Shown piece after piece: positions 18,888-27,074 of a stretch of DNA of 64,000 bases (positions are counted from its first letter, which is position 1; each line of letters starts with the position of its first letter). The stretch spans positions 186,001 to 250,000 of the forward strand of contig JAHDYG010000001.1 of the NCBI GenBank assembly GCA_023383815.1, given 5' to 3'. This DNA is from Rhodocyclaceae bacterium. GTDB taxonomy: Bacteria; Pseudomonadota; Gammaproteobacteria; Burkholderiales; Rhodocyclaceae. A program made the translations under genes and the position numbers. Under the pieces are notes generated by a model. It searched no databases. It was not told where the DNA came from and saw only the letters and a program-made list of their open reading frames with translations.

Positions 18888-20102
18888 TCAGGGATGAGCC
18901 GCCGTTTGAGAAGAGCGAAGCCCGCCTTGCACCCGCAGCACGCCCCGCCCCCCGGTCGACCCGGCATACGCGCGATAGACCTGCGCGAGCCGATCGGCCA
19001 TCACATGGTCCGACCACTCGGTCGCAAGTTCGCGCGCCTGCGCGCGCAGCAGACTGCTCACCGAGGAATGTTCACGCAGATAGTCCGCGAGCGCGGCACC
19101 GAACGCGGAAGCGTCATCAGGCGCAACGATGCATCCGCGCCCGGCATCGAGGATGTCCGCAGTGCCCATCGCTGAAAGCGCAATCACCGGCAAGCCTGCG
19201 GCCATCGCTTCGAGCAGGACGAGGCCCTGGGTCTCCGTACGCGACGCGAACGCAAATACGTCGGCTGCCGCATAGCAATCGGGCAACTCGCTTGCCCGGT
19301 CGAGATAGCCCAGAAAACGGACGTTTGCTCCCAGCCCGCGGGACTCCACCGCACGCTCCAGACTCGACCGCGCGGGACCTTCGCCGGTGATCAGGAGCAG
19401 GACGTCGGGCACGACGAGCCGGGCGACCGAAACCGCGTCGATCAGGAAACCGATGTTCTTCTCATGGGCAACACGCCCCACATACAGCGCGACCGGCCTG
19501 CCCGGAGGGATTCCGTATCGCACCCTGAAGGCCGCGCCGCGCCCGCCCGCAAAGCGCTGCAAGGGGATCCCCGTCGGCAGGATGTGCAGCGGCGCCCGAA
19601 CCCCGTACGCGGAGAGCCGATCGCGCATCGCCGAAGACGGTACGATCACGCCGTCCAGAGCATTGCATTGGCGCGCCGAAACGAAGCGGGCCAGGCGTCG
19701 CAACCAGGAAGACGGGACGAACGGCGCATAGTGGTGCAGGTATTCCTCGAAGAGGGTGTGGTAGGTCGCCAGCACCGGAAGTCCGAGCGCCCTGCCGGCC
19801 GCAAGGCTGGCGTACTGAGCGACGAAAGGTGTCTGGACATGGATCAGATCGCAACCCCTCGAAGCCTCTTCGACCGCTCGGTGCATCGCGTTCCAGCCGG
19901 CGATCCGATCCTCCGGGTCACCTGGAACCGCGGCGCCCGGAACGCGCGTGATCTCGTCCGTGGAACCTTCCACACCGTAGCGCGGAACGACGAGCCGCAC
20001 GCTCACTCCCACGCGCGACAAGGCTGTGCGGAAGGTTTCGATCGAGGTCGACACCCCGTTGATGCGGGGGAAATACACATCGGACACCATCAGTACACGC
20101 AT
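18888..20102 (-). CDS. agt: GT4-family glycosyltransferase, probable diacylglycerol glycosyltransferase
   Basis: A 404-residue GT-B glycosyltransferase. The N-terminus MRVLMVSDVYFPRINGVSTS is typical of GT4 enzymes of the MgtA/SqdX/PimB group. The middle has a donor-site segment YVGRVAHEKN, and the C-terminus carries SRTETQGLVLLEAMAAGLPV (the E-x7-E motif). It overlaps the upstream metallophosphoesterase gene by 13 bp. This arrangement (phosphoesterase followed by GT4) matches plcP-agt operons, in which Agt glycosylates diacylglycerol released from phospholipids during phosphate starvation. The Agt identity is inferred from context; other glycolipid or cell-surface acceptors remain possible. 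The correct ATG is at 20102; sequence further upstream belongs to the partner gene in another frame. Confidence 0.75.
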   Translation of the reverse strand: MRVLMVSDVYFPRINGVSTSIETFRTALSRVGVSVRLVVPRYGVEGSTDEITRVPGAAVPGDPEDRIAGWNAMHRAVEEASRGCDLIHVQTPFVAQYASLAAGRALGLPVLATYHTLFEEYLHHYAPFVPSSWLRRLARFVSARQCNALDGVIVPSSAMRDRLSAYGVRAPLHILPTGIPLQRFAGGRGAAFRVRYGIPPGRPVALYVGRVAHEKNIGFLIDAVSVARLVVPDVLLLITGEGPARSSLERAVESRGLGANVRFLGYLDRASELPDCYAAADVFAFASRTETQGLVLLEAMAAGLPVIALSAMGTADILDAGRGCIVAPDDASAFGAALADYLREHSSVSSLLRAQARELATEWSDHVMADRLAQVYRAYAGSTGGRGVLRVQGGLRSSQTAAHP

Positions 20103-20929
20103 GTCGTCTCCCGGGTGGATGGCTCTTGATCGGTCGGAGGATCGGACAAGAGATCGGACTGCGCGTCCGACGCGGCAACGTTCCCGGATCGTTGCCCCGC
20201 ACTCCAGTGCACAACCTCCAGGCGCCCGTCCGCATGCTCGACGATCGCCGAGCATGAATCGACCCAGTCCCCGCAGTTGCCGTACATCAGGCCGTTCACT
20301 TCGCGCAGGGCCGCACTGTGGATATGGCCGCAGATCACACCGTCGAGCCCGCGCTGGCACGCGGCATGAATCACGCATTCCTCGAAATCGAGAATGAACT
20401 GCAGGGCCGTCTTGACCTTGCGCTTGGCGTACCCCGCCAGCGACCAGTAGCCGGAAATGCCAAGATGCCGGCGGATCCTGGACAGCAGCGCACCGCACAC
20501 CACCAGCCAGTCATAGGCCAGATCGCCCAGCAGCGCGACCCAGCGATGGTGACGCACCACCTGGTCGAATTCATCCCCGTGGATCAGCAGGAAGCGTCGC
20601 CCATCCACCGTCTCGTGCACATGCTCCGCAGCCAGTTCGATGTCACCGAATGCCGCGTCGAGGTAGCCGCGCAGGGCTTCGTCATGGTTGCCCGGAATCA
20701 GCATCACCCGCTCACCGTGGCGTGCCCGCTTGAGCAGTTTCTGGATCACCGTGTTGTGGGCGGGCGCCCAATGGATGCTGCGGCTCATCGCCCAGAAGTC
20801 GACGATGTCGCCGATCAGGAACACGTTCTCGGCCGGATACTCGCGCAGGAAATCAAGCAGGCGCTCGGCCTGGCAGGCGCGCGTACCGAGGTGGATATCC
20901 GACAGGAAGAGCGAGCGGACCCGGGGCAT
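20090..20929 (-). CDS. plcP: LpxH-like metallophosphoesterase, probable phospholipase PlcP
   Basis: A 279-residue calcineurin-like phosphoesterase with all five metal motifs: SDIHLG, GDIVDFW, PGNHD, LIHGDEFD and GHIHSA. It would usually be called UDP-2,3-diacylglucosamine diphosphatase. It is coupled to a GT4 gene, and three Pho-box-like repeats sit directly upstream. Together these point to PlcP, the phospholipase C that strips head groups from phospholipids under phosphate limitation. The last 40 residues are acidic, polar and probably disordered. LpxH for lipid A is normally a separate gene, which I do not see here, so a lipid A role cannot be excluded from sequence alone. Confidence 0.75.
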   Translation of the reverse strand: MPRVRSLFLSDIHLGTRACQAERLLDFLREYPAENVFLIGDIVDFWAMSRSIHWAPAHNTVIQKLLKRARHGERVMLIPGNHDEALRGYLDAAFGDIELAAEHVHETVDGRRFLLIHGDEFDQVVRHHRWVALLGDLAYDWLVVCGALLSRIRRHLGISGYWSLAGYAKRKVKTALQFILDFEECVIHAACQRGLDGVICGHIHSAALREVNGLMYGNCGDWVDSCSAIVEHADGRLEVVHWSAGQRSGNVAASDAQSDLLSDPPTDQEPSTRETTCVY

Positions 20930-20952
20930 GTGCGCGATCCTGCAGGACCCAT

Positions 20953-20981
20953 GTCACGGAACGATGACGGGACCATGACAA
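20953..20981 (-). promoter_or_regulatory. Pho-box-like triple direct repeat upstream of plcP
   Basis: Read on the minus strand there are three heptamers spaced exactly 11 bp apart: TTGTCAT (20975-20981), CCGTCAT (20964-20970) and CCGTGAC (20953-20959). The PhoB consensus is CTGTCAT repeated every 11 bp. The first two units match 6 of 7 positions and the third matches 4 of 7. The site ends about 24 bases before the ATG at 20929, so the message would have a very short leader. Activation of plcP-agt by PhoB is inferred. Confidence 0.65.
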
Positions 20982-21096
20982 CTCCGGGACACCGCCAGCG
21001 GGGTTACAAATCCTGACGATCCTGCTTCCCTGATCGCGGCGGTGCTTGCGAGAATGTAACGATACGGCGCAGTCCGGAAACCGGAGAACAGGTCAG

Positions 21097-21747
21097 ATGA
21101 AGAAGATCCTCCTGATTGGTGCAGTCGCTGCACTCGCCGCAAGTGGCTGCGCGAACAATCCCTATGAAGGCGAACACCGCCGCACGGCAACCGGTGCGAC
21201 GATCGGTGCGGGTGCCGGTGCGGTGATCGGCCGCTCGGTCTCCAGCCGCGGCGACCGGGCCAAGGGCACCCTGATCGGTGCCGTGGTCGGTGCGACGATC
21301 GGCGGGCTGATCGGACGCCAGATGGACCAGCAGGAGGCGGACCTGCGCCATCAGATGGCAGGGACTGGCGTCGAGGTCCAGAGAGAAGGCGACACGATCC
21401 GGCTGCAGGCGCCCGAGAACATCACCTTCGACTCGAACCGCGCCGACATCAAACCGCAGTTCGCGCCGGTGCTCGATCAGCTCGCAACGAGCATCCGCCA
21501 GTACCCCGGGACCGTCGTGCGGATCGAAGGCCATACCGATGCCACCGGATCGGCTGCCTATAATCAGAGTCTGTCCGAAAACCGCGCACAGAGTGTGCGC
21601 AGCTATCTGCTGCAGCGGGGGGTGCCGATGCACCGCGTGGAAGCGGTCGGTTTCGGGATGACCCGCCCGATCGCGGACAACCGCAGCGAATATGGCCGGG
21701 CGCTGAACCGACGCGTCGAGATCCTCATCATTCCGGTCCAGCAGTAA
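21097..21747 (+). CDS. OmpA-family lipoprotein with glycine-zipper
   Basis: A 216-residue outer-membrane lipoprotein. The signal peptide MKKILLIGAVAALAASGC is cut before Cys18, which is lipidated. A glycine-zipper segment (about 35-80, with GATIGAGAGAVIG and GAVVGATIGGLIG) may insert into the membrane. The OmpA-like peptidoglycan-binding domain (about 100-214) has FDSNRADIKP, IEGHTDATGS and NRRVEI. The order resembles YiaD-type proteins, which tether the outer membrane to peptidoglycan. ATG 21097 follows GGAGAACAGGTCAG, and upstream in-frame codons lack a signal peptide. It is divergent from plcP and stands alone. Confidence 0.88.
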   Translation: MKKILLIGAVAALAASGCANNPYEGEHRRTATGATIGAGAGAVIGRSVSSRGDRAKGTLIGAVVGATIGGLIGRQMDQQEADLRHQMAGTGVEVQREGDTIRLQAPENITFDSNRADIKPQFAPVLDQLATSIRQYPGTVVRIEGHTDATGSAAYNQSLSENRAQSVRSYLLQRGVPMHRVEAVGFGMTRPIADNRSEYGRALNRRVEILIIPVQQ

Positions 21748-21868
21748 GGCCGCCGGAGAGAAACGCCCACCGCCAGAGGCTCGGCAAGATCGTATCGCTG
21801 CCCAGCTTCCCCAGTTGCCCGAAGCGGGGTACCCTGCGCGCTCCTTCCCTGGTTCTTGATGCCCCTGG

Positions 21869-23158
21869 ATGATGGCGCTCTACGACGAACACCCGCAACG
21901 CAAGACGCTCAGCGACGAGGTGCACGCCCGTCCGCCCGTTCCGCTGCGCGCCCCGGAAGTGCTGACCTACCTTGCCTTCCTTCATCAGGGCGAGAACGCC
22001 ACGGAACGGGAACGCGCCCATCTTCTGCTGCTCTCCGAGCAACTCGGGCTCGCGCCGCCCGATCCGGCCTCTGGGCATGTTCTCATCGATGCGGGCGAAT
22101 TCCGGCTGAAATGGGAACTGCACAACGAGTTTTCCAGCTACACATTCATACGCCGGATCGAGCCCTCGGATGCGGCAGACGACGGCGCCCTGCGCCCGGT
22201 TCCAGCGGCATGGCGCAAGGACATCCCTGGGCAGTTGATCGTCGCAACTCACGTCTCGCTTCGACCGGCGGAACCGTCGGCTCCGCAAGCCATCCTCGCC
22301 AGCTACGGTCCGAACGACGCGCCGCTGATCGCATCGGCCATCGCAGGCACATGCGGCTGGGTGTTCACCGATTTCCAGATCCGGGATGGATTCTCGCGCT
22401 TCCTGGTACTGGATGACGGATTGACACCTCGCCAGGCAGGACGCACGGTTCAGCGACTCCTGGAAATCGAGACCTACCGGGTGCTGGCCTTGCTGGCGTT
22501 TCCCGTCGCGAAGGAGATCGGGCAGCTCCTGGCAAGGGCCGAGAACGAACTCGCCAGCCTGATGGATGCGATGGGCAGTGCAGCCGACAGCCGCGACGAG
22601 CACGCCATCCTCGGGCGCATGACGCGCCTAGCAGCCGAAATCGAGCGCTCCGTCGCACGCACGACGTTCCGCTTCGGTGCGGCTGCCGCCTACTACCGCC
22701 TTGTCGGCCAGCGCATCGCCGAACTGCGGGAGTCCCGCCTTCCCGGCCATCCGACCCTGCGCGAGTTCATGGAGCGGCGCCTGACCCCGGCGATTGACAC
22801 CTGCGCGACCATGGCAAGGCGTCAGGAAGACCTGTCAAGCCGCATCGCACGTGGCTCGCAACTGCTTCGCACGCGGGTCGACCTCGAGCTCGAGCGGCAG
22901 AATCAGGAACTGCTCGCGCAGATGAACCGCCGAGCTAAGCTGCAGCTGCGGCTGCAGGAGACGGTCGAAGGACTCTCGGTCGTCGCGATCACCTACTATG
23001 GCTCGCAACTGGTCCACTATCTCGCCAAGGGAGCCAAGAATCTGATTGCCCCGCTCAGCCCGGAAGGGATCACCGCAGCAGCGATCCCGCTCATCGCCGC
23101 CGTGGTCTTCGCCGGGCTGCGCCGCACCCGCGCGCGACTCGGGGCCGAAGAAGCATAG
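21869..23158 (+). CDS. DUF3422-family membrane-anchored protein
   Basis: A 429-residue protein of the DUF3422 family, widespread in Proteobacteria and of unknown function. The N-terminus (HPQRKTLSDEVHARPP) is the family hallmark. The centre is helical (about 215-385), and a C-terminal hydrophobic segment (about 402-422) suggests a tail anchor in the inner membrane. No catalytic motif is evident. It is monocistronic as far as visible, starting 121 bp after the OmpA-like gene, and it converges with the FlgO gene across a strong hairpin. Confidence 0.85.
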   Translation: MMALYDEHPQRKTLSDEVHARPPVPLRAPEVLTYLAFLHQGENATERERAHLLLLSEQLGLAPPDPASGHVLIDAGEFRLKWELHNEFSSYTFIRRIEPSDAADDGALRPVPAAWRKDIPGQLIVATHVSLRPAEPSAPQAILASYGPNDAPLIASAIAGTCGWVFTDFQIRDGFSRFLVLDDGLTPRQAGRTVQRLLEIETYRVLALLAFPVAKEIGQLLARAENELASLMDAMGSAADSRDEHAILGRMTRLAAEIERSVARTTFRFGAAAAYYRLVGQRIAELRESRLPGHPTLREFMERRLTPAIDTCATMARRQEDLSSRIARGSQLLRTRVDLELERQNQELLAQMNRRAKLQLRLQETVEGLSVVAITYYGSQLVHYLAKGAKNLIAPLSPEGITAAAIPLIAAVVFAGLRRTRARLGAEEA

Positions 23159-23212
23159 GCGGACACCCGCCCCTCGAAGCGAGCGCTTGGCACCCGATAC
23201 TCCGTCCCTGCG

Positions 23213-23258
23213 GCGTGAACCGAAAACGGCCCGTAGCGGGCCGTCTTCAGTTCACGCC
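23213..23258. terminator. Bidirectional hairpin between convergent genes
   Basis: An inner 8-bp perfect stem, ACGGCCCG/CGGGCCGT (23226-23233 and 23237-23244), closes a 3-base loop. An outer 8-bp perfect stem, GCGTGAAC/GTTCACGC (23213-23220 and 23251-23258), extends it with a short internal bulge. It lies 54 bp after the DUF3422 stop and 13 bp after the flgO-like stop, so it can serve both. The T tracts are short. Confidence 0.75.
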
Positions 23259-23271
23259 AGTATGGCTTGCT

Positions 23272-23829
23272 TCAGCGCGCCACCTGAAGCAGTCGGGTCA
23301 CATCGCGATCGTTCGGCAACGCATAGTCATGCGCGCGAATGATGCGTCCATCCTCGGTACGCACGAGCTTCAGGCTGATGTAGGTGTAGTTCGACGCGCT
23401 CGAATACGTACCGACCAGCACCAGCATCGCCGCATGCGACTTCGCGATGTCCTTGATCTCGCGCGACAGCAGCAGCTCACCCGTGCCTTCCTGAACGAAC
23501 ACGTCACCGCGCAGCTTGAGCTCCTTGACGTTGTATCCGCGCGACACGAGCTGCGAGGCATACTGCTCGGACACCGTCCGTCCCAGCGGCGCGGAACGCC
23601 GCAGGTCGTTGATGTTCACGACGGTCGCAACCAGGATCGGCGTTCCGCCGTACGTGTCACGATCCAGCCCCTCGATCAGCGCGTCGAGTCCGGCGCGGTT
23701 CGCGACGAGGAAGCGATCCTTCGAAGCCTCCTCGTAGGTCGGCTCGATCCGGCCGTTGGTCTGGGTATTCGCACATCCTGTAGCCAGCACGGCGGCCGCA
23801 AGAGCAGCCAGAATCATCATTCTTTTCAT
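23272..23829 (-). CDS. FlgO-family outer-membrane lipoprotein
   Basis: A 185-residue lipoprotein. The signal ends in LAAAVLATGC with Cys19 as the lipidation site. The FlgO-like domain (about 45-180) shows DALIEGLDRD, ATVVNINDLRRSAPLGRTVSEQ and LLLSREIKDIA. In Vibrio, FlgO helps to stabilise the flagellar outer-membrane ring, but many homologues lie away from flagellar genes, as here. Its ATG overlaps the stop of the preceding lipoprotein gene (ATGA at 23826-23829), so the two are coupled. A flagellar role is uncertain. Confidence 0.8.
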   Translation of the reverse strand: MKRMMILAALAAAVLATGCANTQTNGRIEPTYEEASKDRFLVANRAGLDALIEGLDRDTYGGTPILVATVVNINDLRRSAPLGRTVSEQYASQLVSRGYNVKELKLRGDVFVQEGTGELLLSREIKDIAKSHAAMLVLVGTYSSASNYTYISLKLVRTEDGRIIRAHDYALPNDRDVTRLLQVAR

Positions 23830-24503
23830 TGTGCGACGACCTCCATGACCTTGGCGCGCAGTGCCCTCGCGAACAGATAGGCATCCACGTCCTCGAGATA
23901 GTACACATCCGTCTTGCGCGCGAGGTAGCGCCCGCCGTGCGTCACGGTCGTGGTCAGGACGAGCTCGGTATGCGTGGGCCCTCCGGTATCGACGCTCGCC
24001 AGATAGTCAGCGCCGCCGGCAAGCGCGATCCCCGCCGCAATCTTGAGATCCAGGTGCTGGCCTCGCAGCCCGTAGATGGCCCCCAGCCCGGAAGCGAGCA
24101 TCGTGTAGCGGCCCGGCACGAAATGCGGACGCTCGCTGCGGTGCTTGATCACGATCGTGTCATAGCTGACCTCGACTGCCCCCTCTGGCGAGGTCTTGAC
24201 AAGCTTGCCGCCCTCGACCAGTTCAGTGATCAGGAACTGACGGAATGCCTTGTCGAACTGGCTCGCGCCTGCCGCCTCCGCCACGTACATCGCATTGCTT
24301 CCGACACCGGCCTGATCGAGGGTTGCGGCGGTCTGTGCAACCACGTCGCGGGCGAGGATCTCCCAGTGGCCGGCCGAGCGCACCTTCTTCTGGGTGGTCA
24401 GTTCGAAGTTTTCGGCCAGCGGTATGGGCGCAGTGGCGCAGCCGACCAGCGATACCGCCAACCCGGCGATACCCGCGAATTTAACGATCTTGGAGAGCGG
24501 CAT
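23826..24503 (-). CDS. Hypothetical lipoprotein coupled to FlgO-like gene
   Basis: A 225-residue protein that I do not recognise. The signal peptide MPLSKIVKFAGIAGLAVSLVGC has lipobox LVGC with Cys22 as the lipidated residue. The mature part is mixed alpha/beta, with a Gly/Ala-rich central segment (about 135-175) and one conserved-looking stretch GPTHTELVLTTTV. ATG 24503 is supported by GAGGAG about six bases upstream; the frame extends further upstream without any signal peptide. It is the first gene of a two-gene lipoprotein operon, divergent from purC. A joint role with the FlgO-like protein in the envelope is inferred only from coupling. Confidence 0.75.
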   Translation of the reverse strand: MPLSKIVKFAGIAGLAVSLVGCATAPIPLAENFELTTQKKVRSAGHWEILARDVVAQTAATLDQAGVGSNAMYVAEAAGASQFDKAFRQFLITELVEGGKLVKTSPEGAVEVSYDTIVIKHRSERPHFVPGRYTMLASGLGAIYGLRGQHLDLKIAAGIALAGGADYLASVDTGGPTHTELVLTTTVTHGGRYLARKTDVYYLEDVDAYLFARALRAKVMEVVAQ

Positions 24504-24588
24504 ACTGGCTCCTCGACAGGACTGATGTATTGAGCGTTTCAAGGTTTTCCCGGGCGTGCGGCAGCCATCGGCCGCCGCATATGCGTTG

Positions 24589-24616
24589 AAGATACCACAG
24601 GATGCCCGAAATGCAA
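24589..24616 (-). promoter_or_regulatory. Candidate promoter of the two-lipoprotein operon
   Basis: On the minus strand, TTGCAT (24611-24616) and TATCTT (24589-24594) are separated by 16 bp. They lie 86 bp upstream of the start at 24503, in an otherwise unassigned 267-bp divergent region shared with purC. Confidence 0.45.
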
Positions 24617-24732
24617 GAATTCGTTTCGTGGTGCGCGTTTCACGCCTTCGGGCCGCTTCGCGGCGCAGGTCGCAAGACGGCACGACCACGCAACGGTCGG
24701 GCAGTCAATGGTGTGTGCGTGGCTTCCCGATT

Positions 24733-24738
24733 TATAAT
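24733..24738 (+). promoter_or_regulatory. Candidate -10 element of purC
   Basis: A perfect TATAAT lies 33 bp before the GTG start of purC, followed by a T6 run. No good -35 match lies 16-18 bp upstream. Purine genes are often PurR-controlled, but I see no convincing PurR operator. Confidence 0.45.
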
Positions 24739-24770
24739 GCTTTTTTGCTCATCCGGCGGAACCCGATATC

Positions 24771-25688
24771 GTGACCAGTCCCCTTTTCGAATCCAGTATT
24801 CAAAGCCTGCCCTTGCTCGGTCGCGGCAAGGTGCGGGACATCTATGCCGTCGGCGAAGACAAGCTGTTGATCGTGACCAGCGACCGCCTGTCTGCGTTCG
24901 ACGTCGTATTGCCGGATCCCATTCCGGGCAAGGGGCAGGTGCTGACCGCGATGGCCGGTTTCTGGTTCGAGCGTCTGCACCACATCCTTCCGAACCAGCT
25001 GACCGGCATCGCTCCGGAATCCGTCGTAGACGCGACGGAGCAGGACCAGGTGCGAGGACGAGCCCTTGTCGTCAAGCGGCTCCGACCCTTGCCCATCGAG
25101 GCGGTCGTGCGCGGATACCTGATTGGCTCTGGCTGGAAGGACTACCAGCAGACCGGCGCAGTGTGCGGGATCGCACTGCCGGAGGGGCTGGCGCTCGCCG
25201 CCCGACTGCCGGCACCGATCTTCACGCCGGCCACCAAGGCGGATGTGGGCGACCACGACGAAAACATCTCCTTCGAGCAGGCGCAAAGGCATTGCGCAGC
25301 GGCACTGCCCGGCATGGACGGAGCCGCGCTCGCCCGCCAGGCGCGCGAAGCGGCCATCGCACTCTACTCGGAGGCAGCGGACTATGCGGCCACGCGCGGC
25401 ATCCTGATTGCCGATACCAAGTTCGAGTTCGGAGTAGACAGCAACGGCACGCTGCATCTGATCGACGAAGCCCTGACGCCGGACTCCTCCCGCTTCTGGC
25501 CGGCGGACGGTTATCGGGAAGGCATCAGCCCCCCGAGCTACGACAAACAGTATGTACGTGACTACCTCGAAACCCTGAACTGGAACAAGAAGGCACCCGG
25601 CCCGCGCCTGCCCGCCGAGATCATCGAACGAACCTCCGCCAAGTACAGGGAAGCTCTGGAGCGTCTGACCGGCATCCGGATCGACTGA
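24771..25688 (+). CDS. purC: SAICAR synthase
   Basis: A 305-residue phosphoribosylaminoimidazole-succinocarboxamide synthase, which joins aspartate to CAIR using ATP in de novo purine synthesis. The motifs [51 protein letters not shown] and [12 protein letters not shown] are diagnostic, and the length is that of the eukaryotic-like class. It starts with GTG at 24771, since the conserved region begins within a few residues and no upstream ATG fits. The MFS gene starts 4 bp after its stop, suggesting cotranscription. Confidence 0.97.
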   Translation: MTSPLFESSIQSLPLLGRGKVRDIYAVGEDKLLIVTSDRLSAFDVVLPDPIPGKGQVLTAMAGFWFERLHHILPNQLTGIAPESVVDATEQDQVRGRALVVKRLRPLPIEAVVRGYLIGSGWKDYQQTGAVCGIALPEGLALAARLPAPIFTPATKADVGDHDENISFEQAQRHCAAALPGMDGAALARQAREAAIALYSEAADYAATRGILIADTKFEFGVDSNGTLHLIDEALTPDSSRFWPADGYREGISPPSYDKQYVRDYLETLNWNKKAPGPRLPAEIIERTSAKYREALERLTGIRID

Positions 25689-25692
25689 GCAG

Positions 25693-26958
25693 ATGCCGCC
25701 CGCGCCCACTGCCGCCGCCCGAAACGCCGCGCTGGCGATCGTCATCGCGGCCTACGTACTGTCGTTCTTCCACCGGTTCGCACCGGCGAGCATCGCCACC
25801 GACCTCGCCGCAGCATTCCAGACCAGCGCAGCTTCGCTCGGCGTGCTCGCCGCGACCTATTTCTACATCTACACGATCATGCAGATCCCGACCGGGATCC
25901 TGGTCGACACCATCGGTCCGCGACGCATCCTCATCACCGGCAGTGTGCTGGCCGCCGTCGGCAGCGCGATGTTCGCCATGGCGCCAAACCTCGACGCTGC
26001 CCTCATCGGCCGGACACTGATCGGGCTCGGCGTCTCGGTGGTGTTCATCGCAATGCTCAAGTTGATCGCGCTGTGGTTCGACGAGCGACGATTCGCCACG
26101 ATGGTCGGCCTGGCGATGCTGCTCGGCAATGCGGGGTCGATCCTTGCCGGCACACCGCTCGCCGCAATCCTTGAAGTCGCTTCGTGGCGAACGGTGTTCC
26201 TGGGTGCGGCTGCGATCTCGGCCGCGATCGCGATCGCAAGCGCCTTTCTCATCCGCGACTCGGGGCAGACCGGCCGCCCTGCGCCTCGCTTCGACCGTAC
26301 AGCCGTCCTCACCGGTTTGCTCGGCGTGCTGCGCAATCGCAGCACCTGGCCAGCGGTCATCGTCAATTTCGGCTGGGCCGGAAGCTTCTTCGCATTCGGC
26401 GGGCTCTGGGCCACACCGTATCTCATGCGGATCCACGAACTGGACCGGGTTGCAGCCGCCAACCATCTTTCCCTGTACTTCGGGGGGTTTGCGGTCGGAT
26501 GCCTCGCGATCGGCACCCTTTCGGACCGCCTCGGAAGACGCAAGCCCGTGCTGATCGGCGCCGGTCTCGTCTACTGCGCGCTGTGGCTGTTGTGGCTGTC
26601 GGCGCTGCGCATGCCGATCGGCGTGAGCTATGCCCTGTTCGGACTGATGGGCCTTGCAACAGCGAGCTTCTCGCTGACCTGGGCGTGCGCGAAGGAGGTC
26701 AACCCACCCCATCTTTCCGGAATGAGCACGAGCGTCACCAACATGGGCGGATTTCTCGCCGGGGCGCTTCTGCAGCCGACGGTTGGGCTGGTCATGGACC
26801 TGGGTTGGGACGGTACCGTCGTCGATGGCGTGCGCCAGTTCTCGCCCGGCGTGCTGCTGCTCGGGCTGAGCGTCGTGGCTGCCACGAGCTTCGTCGGACT
26901 CGTTGCCAGCTTCTTCATTCGCGAAACCGGCTGCCGAAACATCTGGAAGGCGGACTGA
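25693..26958 (+). CDS. MFS transporter
   Basis: A 421-residue inner-membrane carrier with about 12 hydrophobic helices. The inter-helix 2/3 loop reads GILVDTIGPRR, a variant of the MFS signature DRxGRR, and the second half has GTLSDRLGRRKP. The tail RETGCRNIWK is seen in several uncharacterised MFS proteins. The substrate cannot be told from sequence. It lies 4 bp downstream of purC, so it is probably co-expressed, but this alone does not make it a purine carrier. Confidence 0.85.
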   Translation: MPPAPTAAARNAALAIVIAAYVLSFFHRFAPASIATDLAAAFQTSAASLGVLAATYFYIYTIMQIPTGILVDTIGPRRILITGSVLAAVGSAMFAMAPNLDAALIGRTLIGLGVSVVFIAMLKLIALWFDERRFATMVGLAMLLGNAGSILAGTPLAAILEVASWRTVFLGAAAISAAIAIASAFLIRDSGQTGRPAPRFDRTAVLTGLLGVLRNRSTWPAVIVNFGWAGSFFAFGGLWATPYLMRIHELDRVAAANHLSLYFGGFAVGCLAIGTLSDRLGRRKPVLIGAGLVYCALWLLWLSALRMPIGVSYALFGLMGLATASFSLTWACAKEVNPPHLSGMSTSVTNMGGFLAGALLQPTVGLVMDLGWDGTVVDGVRQFSPGVLLLGLSVVAATSFVGLVASFFIRETGCRNIWKAD

Positions 26959-27074
26959 GAACTTCGCTCCGAAGCGGCACTCGAATCGCTCGTTGCCGCC
27001 GTTGTGCGAACACTGAGCGGCGACTCGACCCTGACCCCGGCTCCGCGCTGCGGACCTTCTCCTGAGATGCCCGG

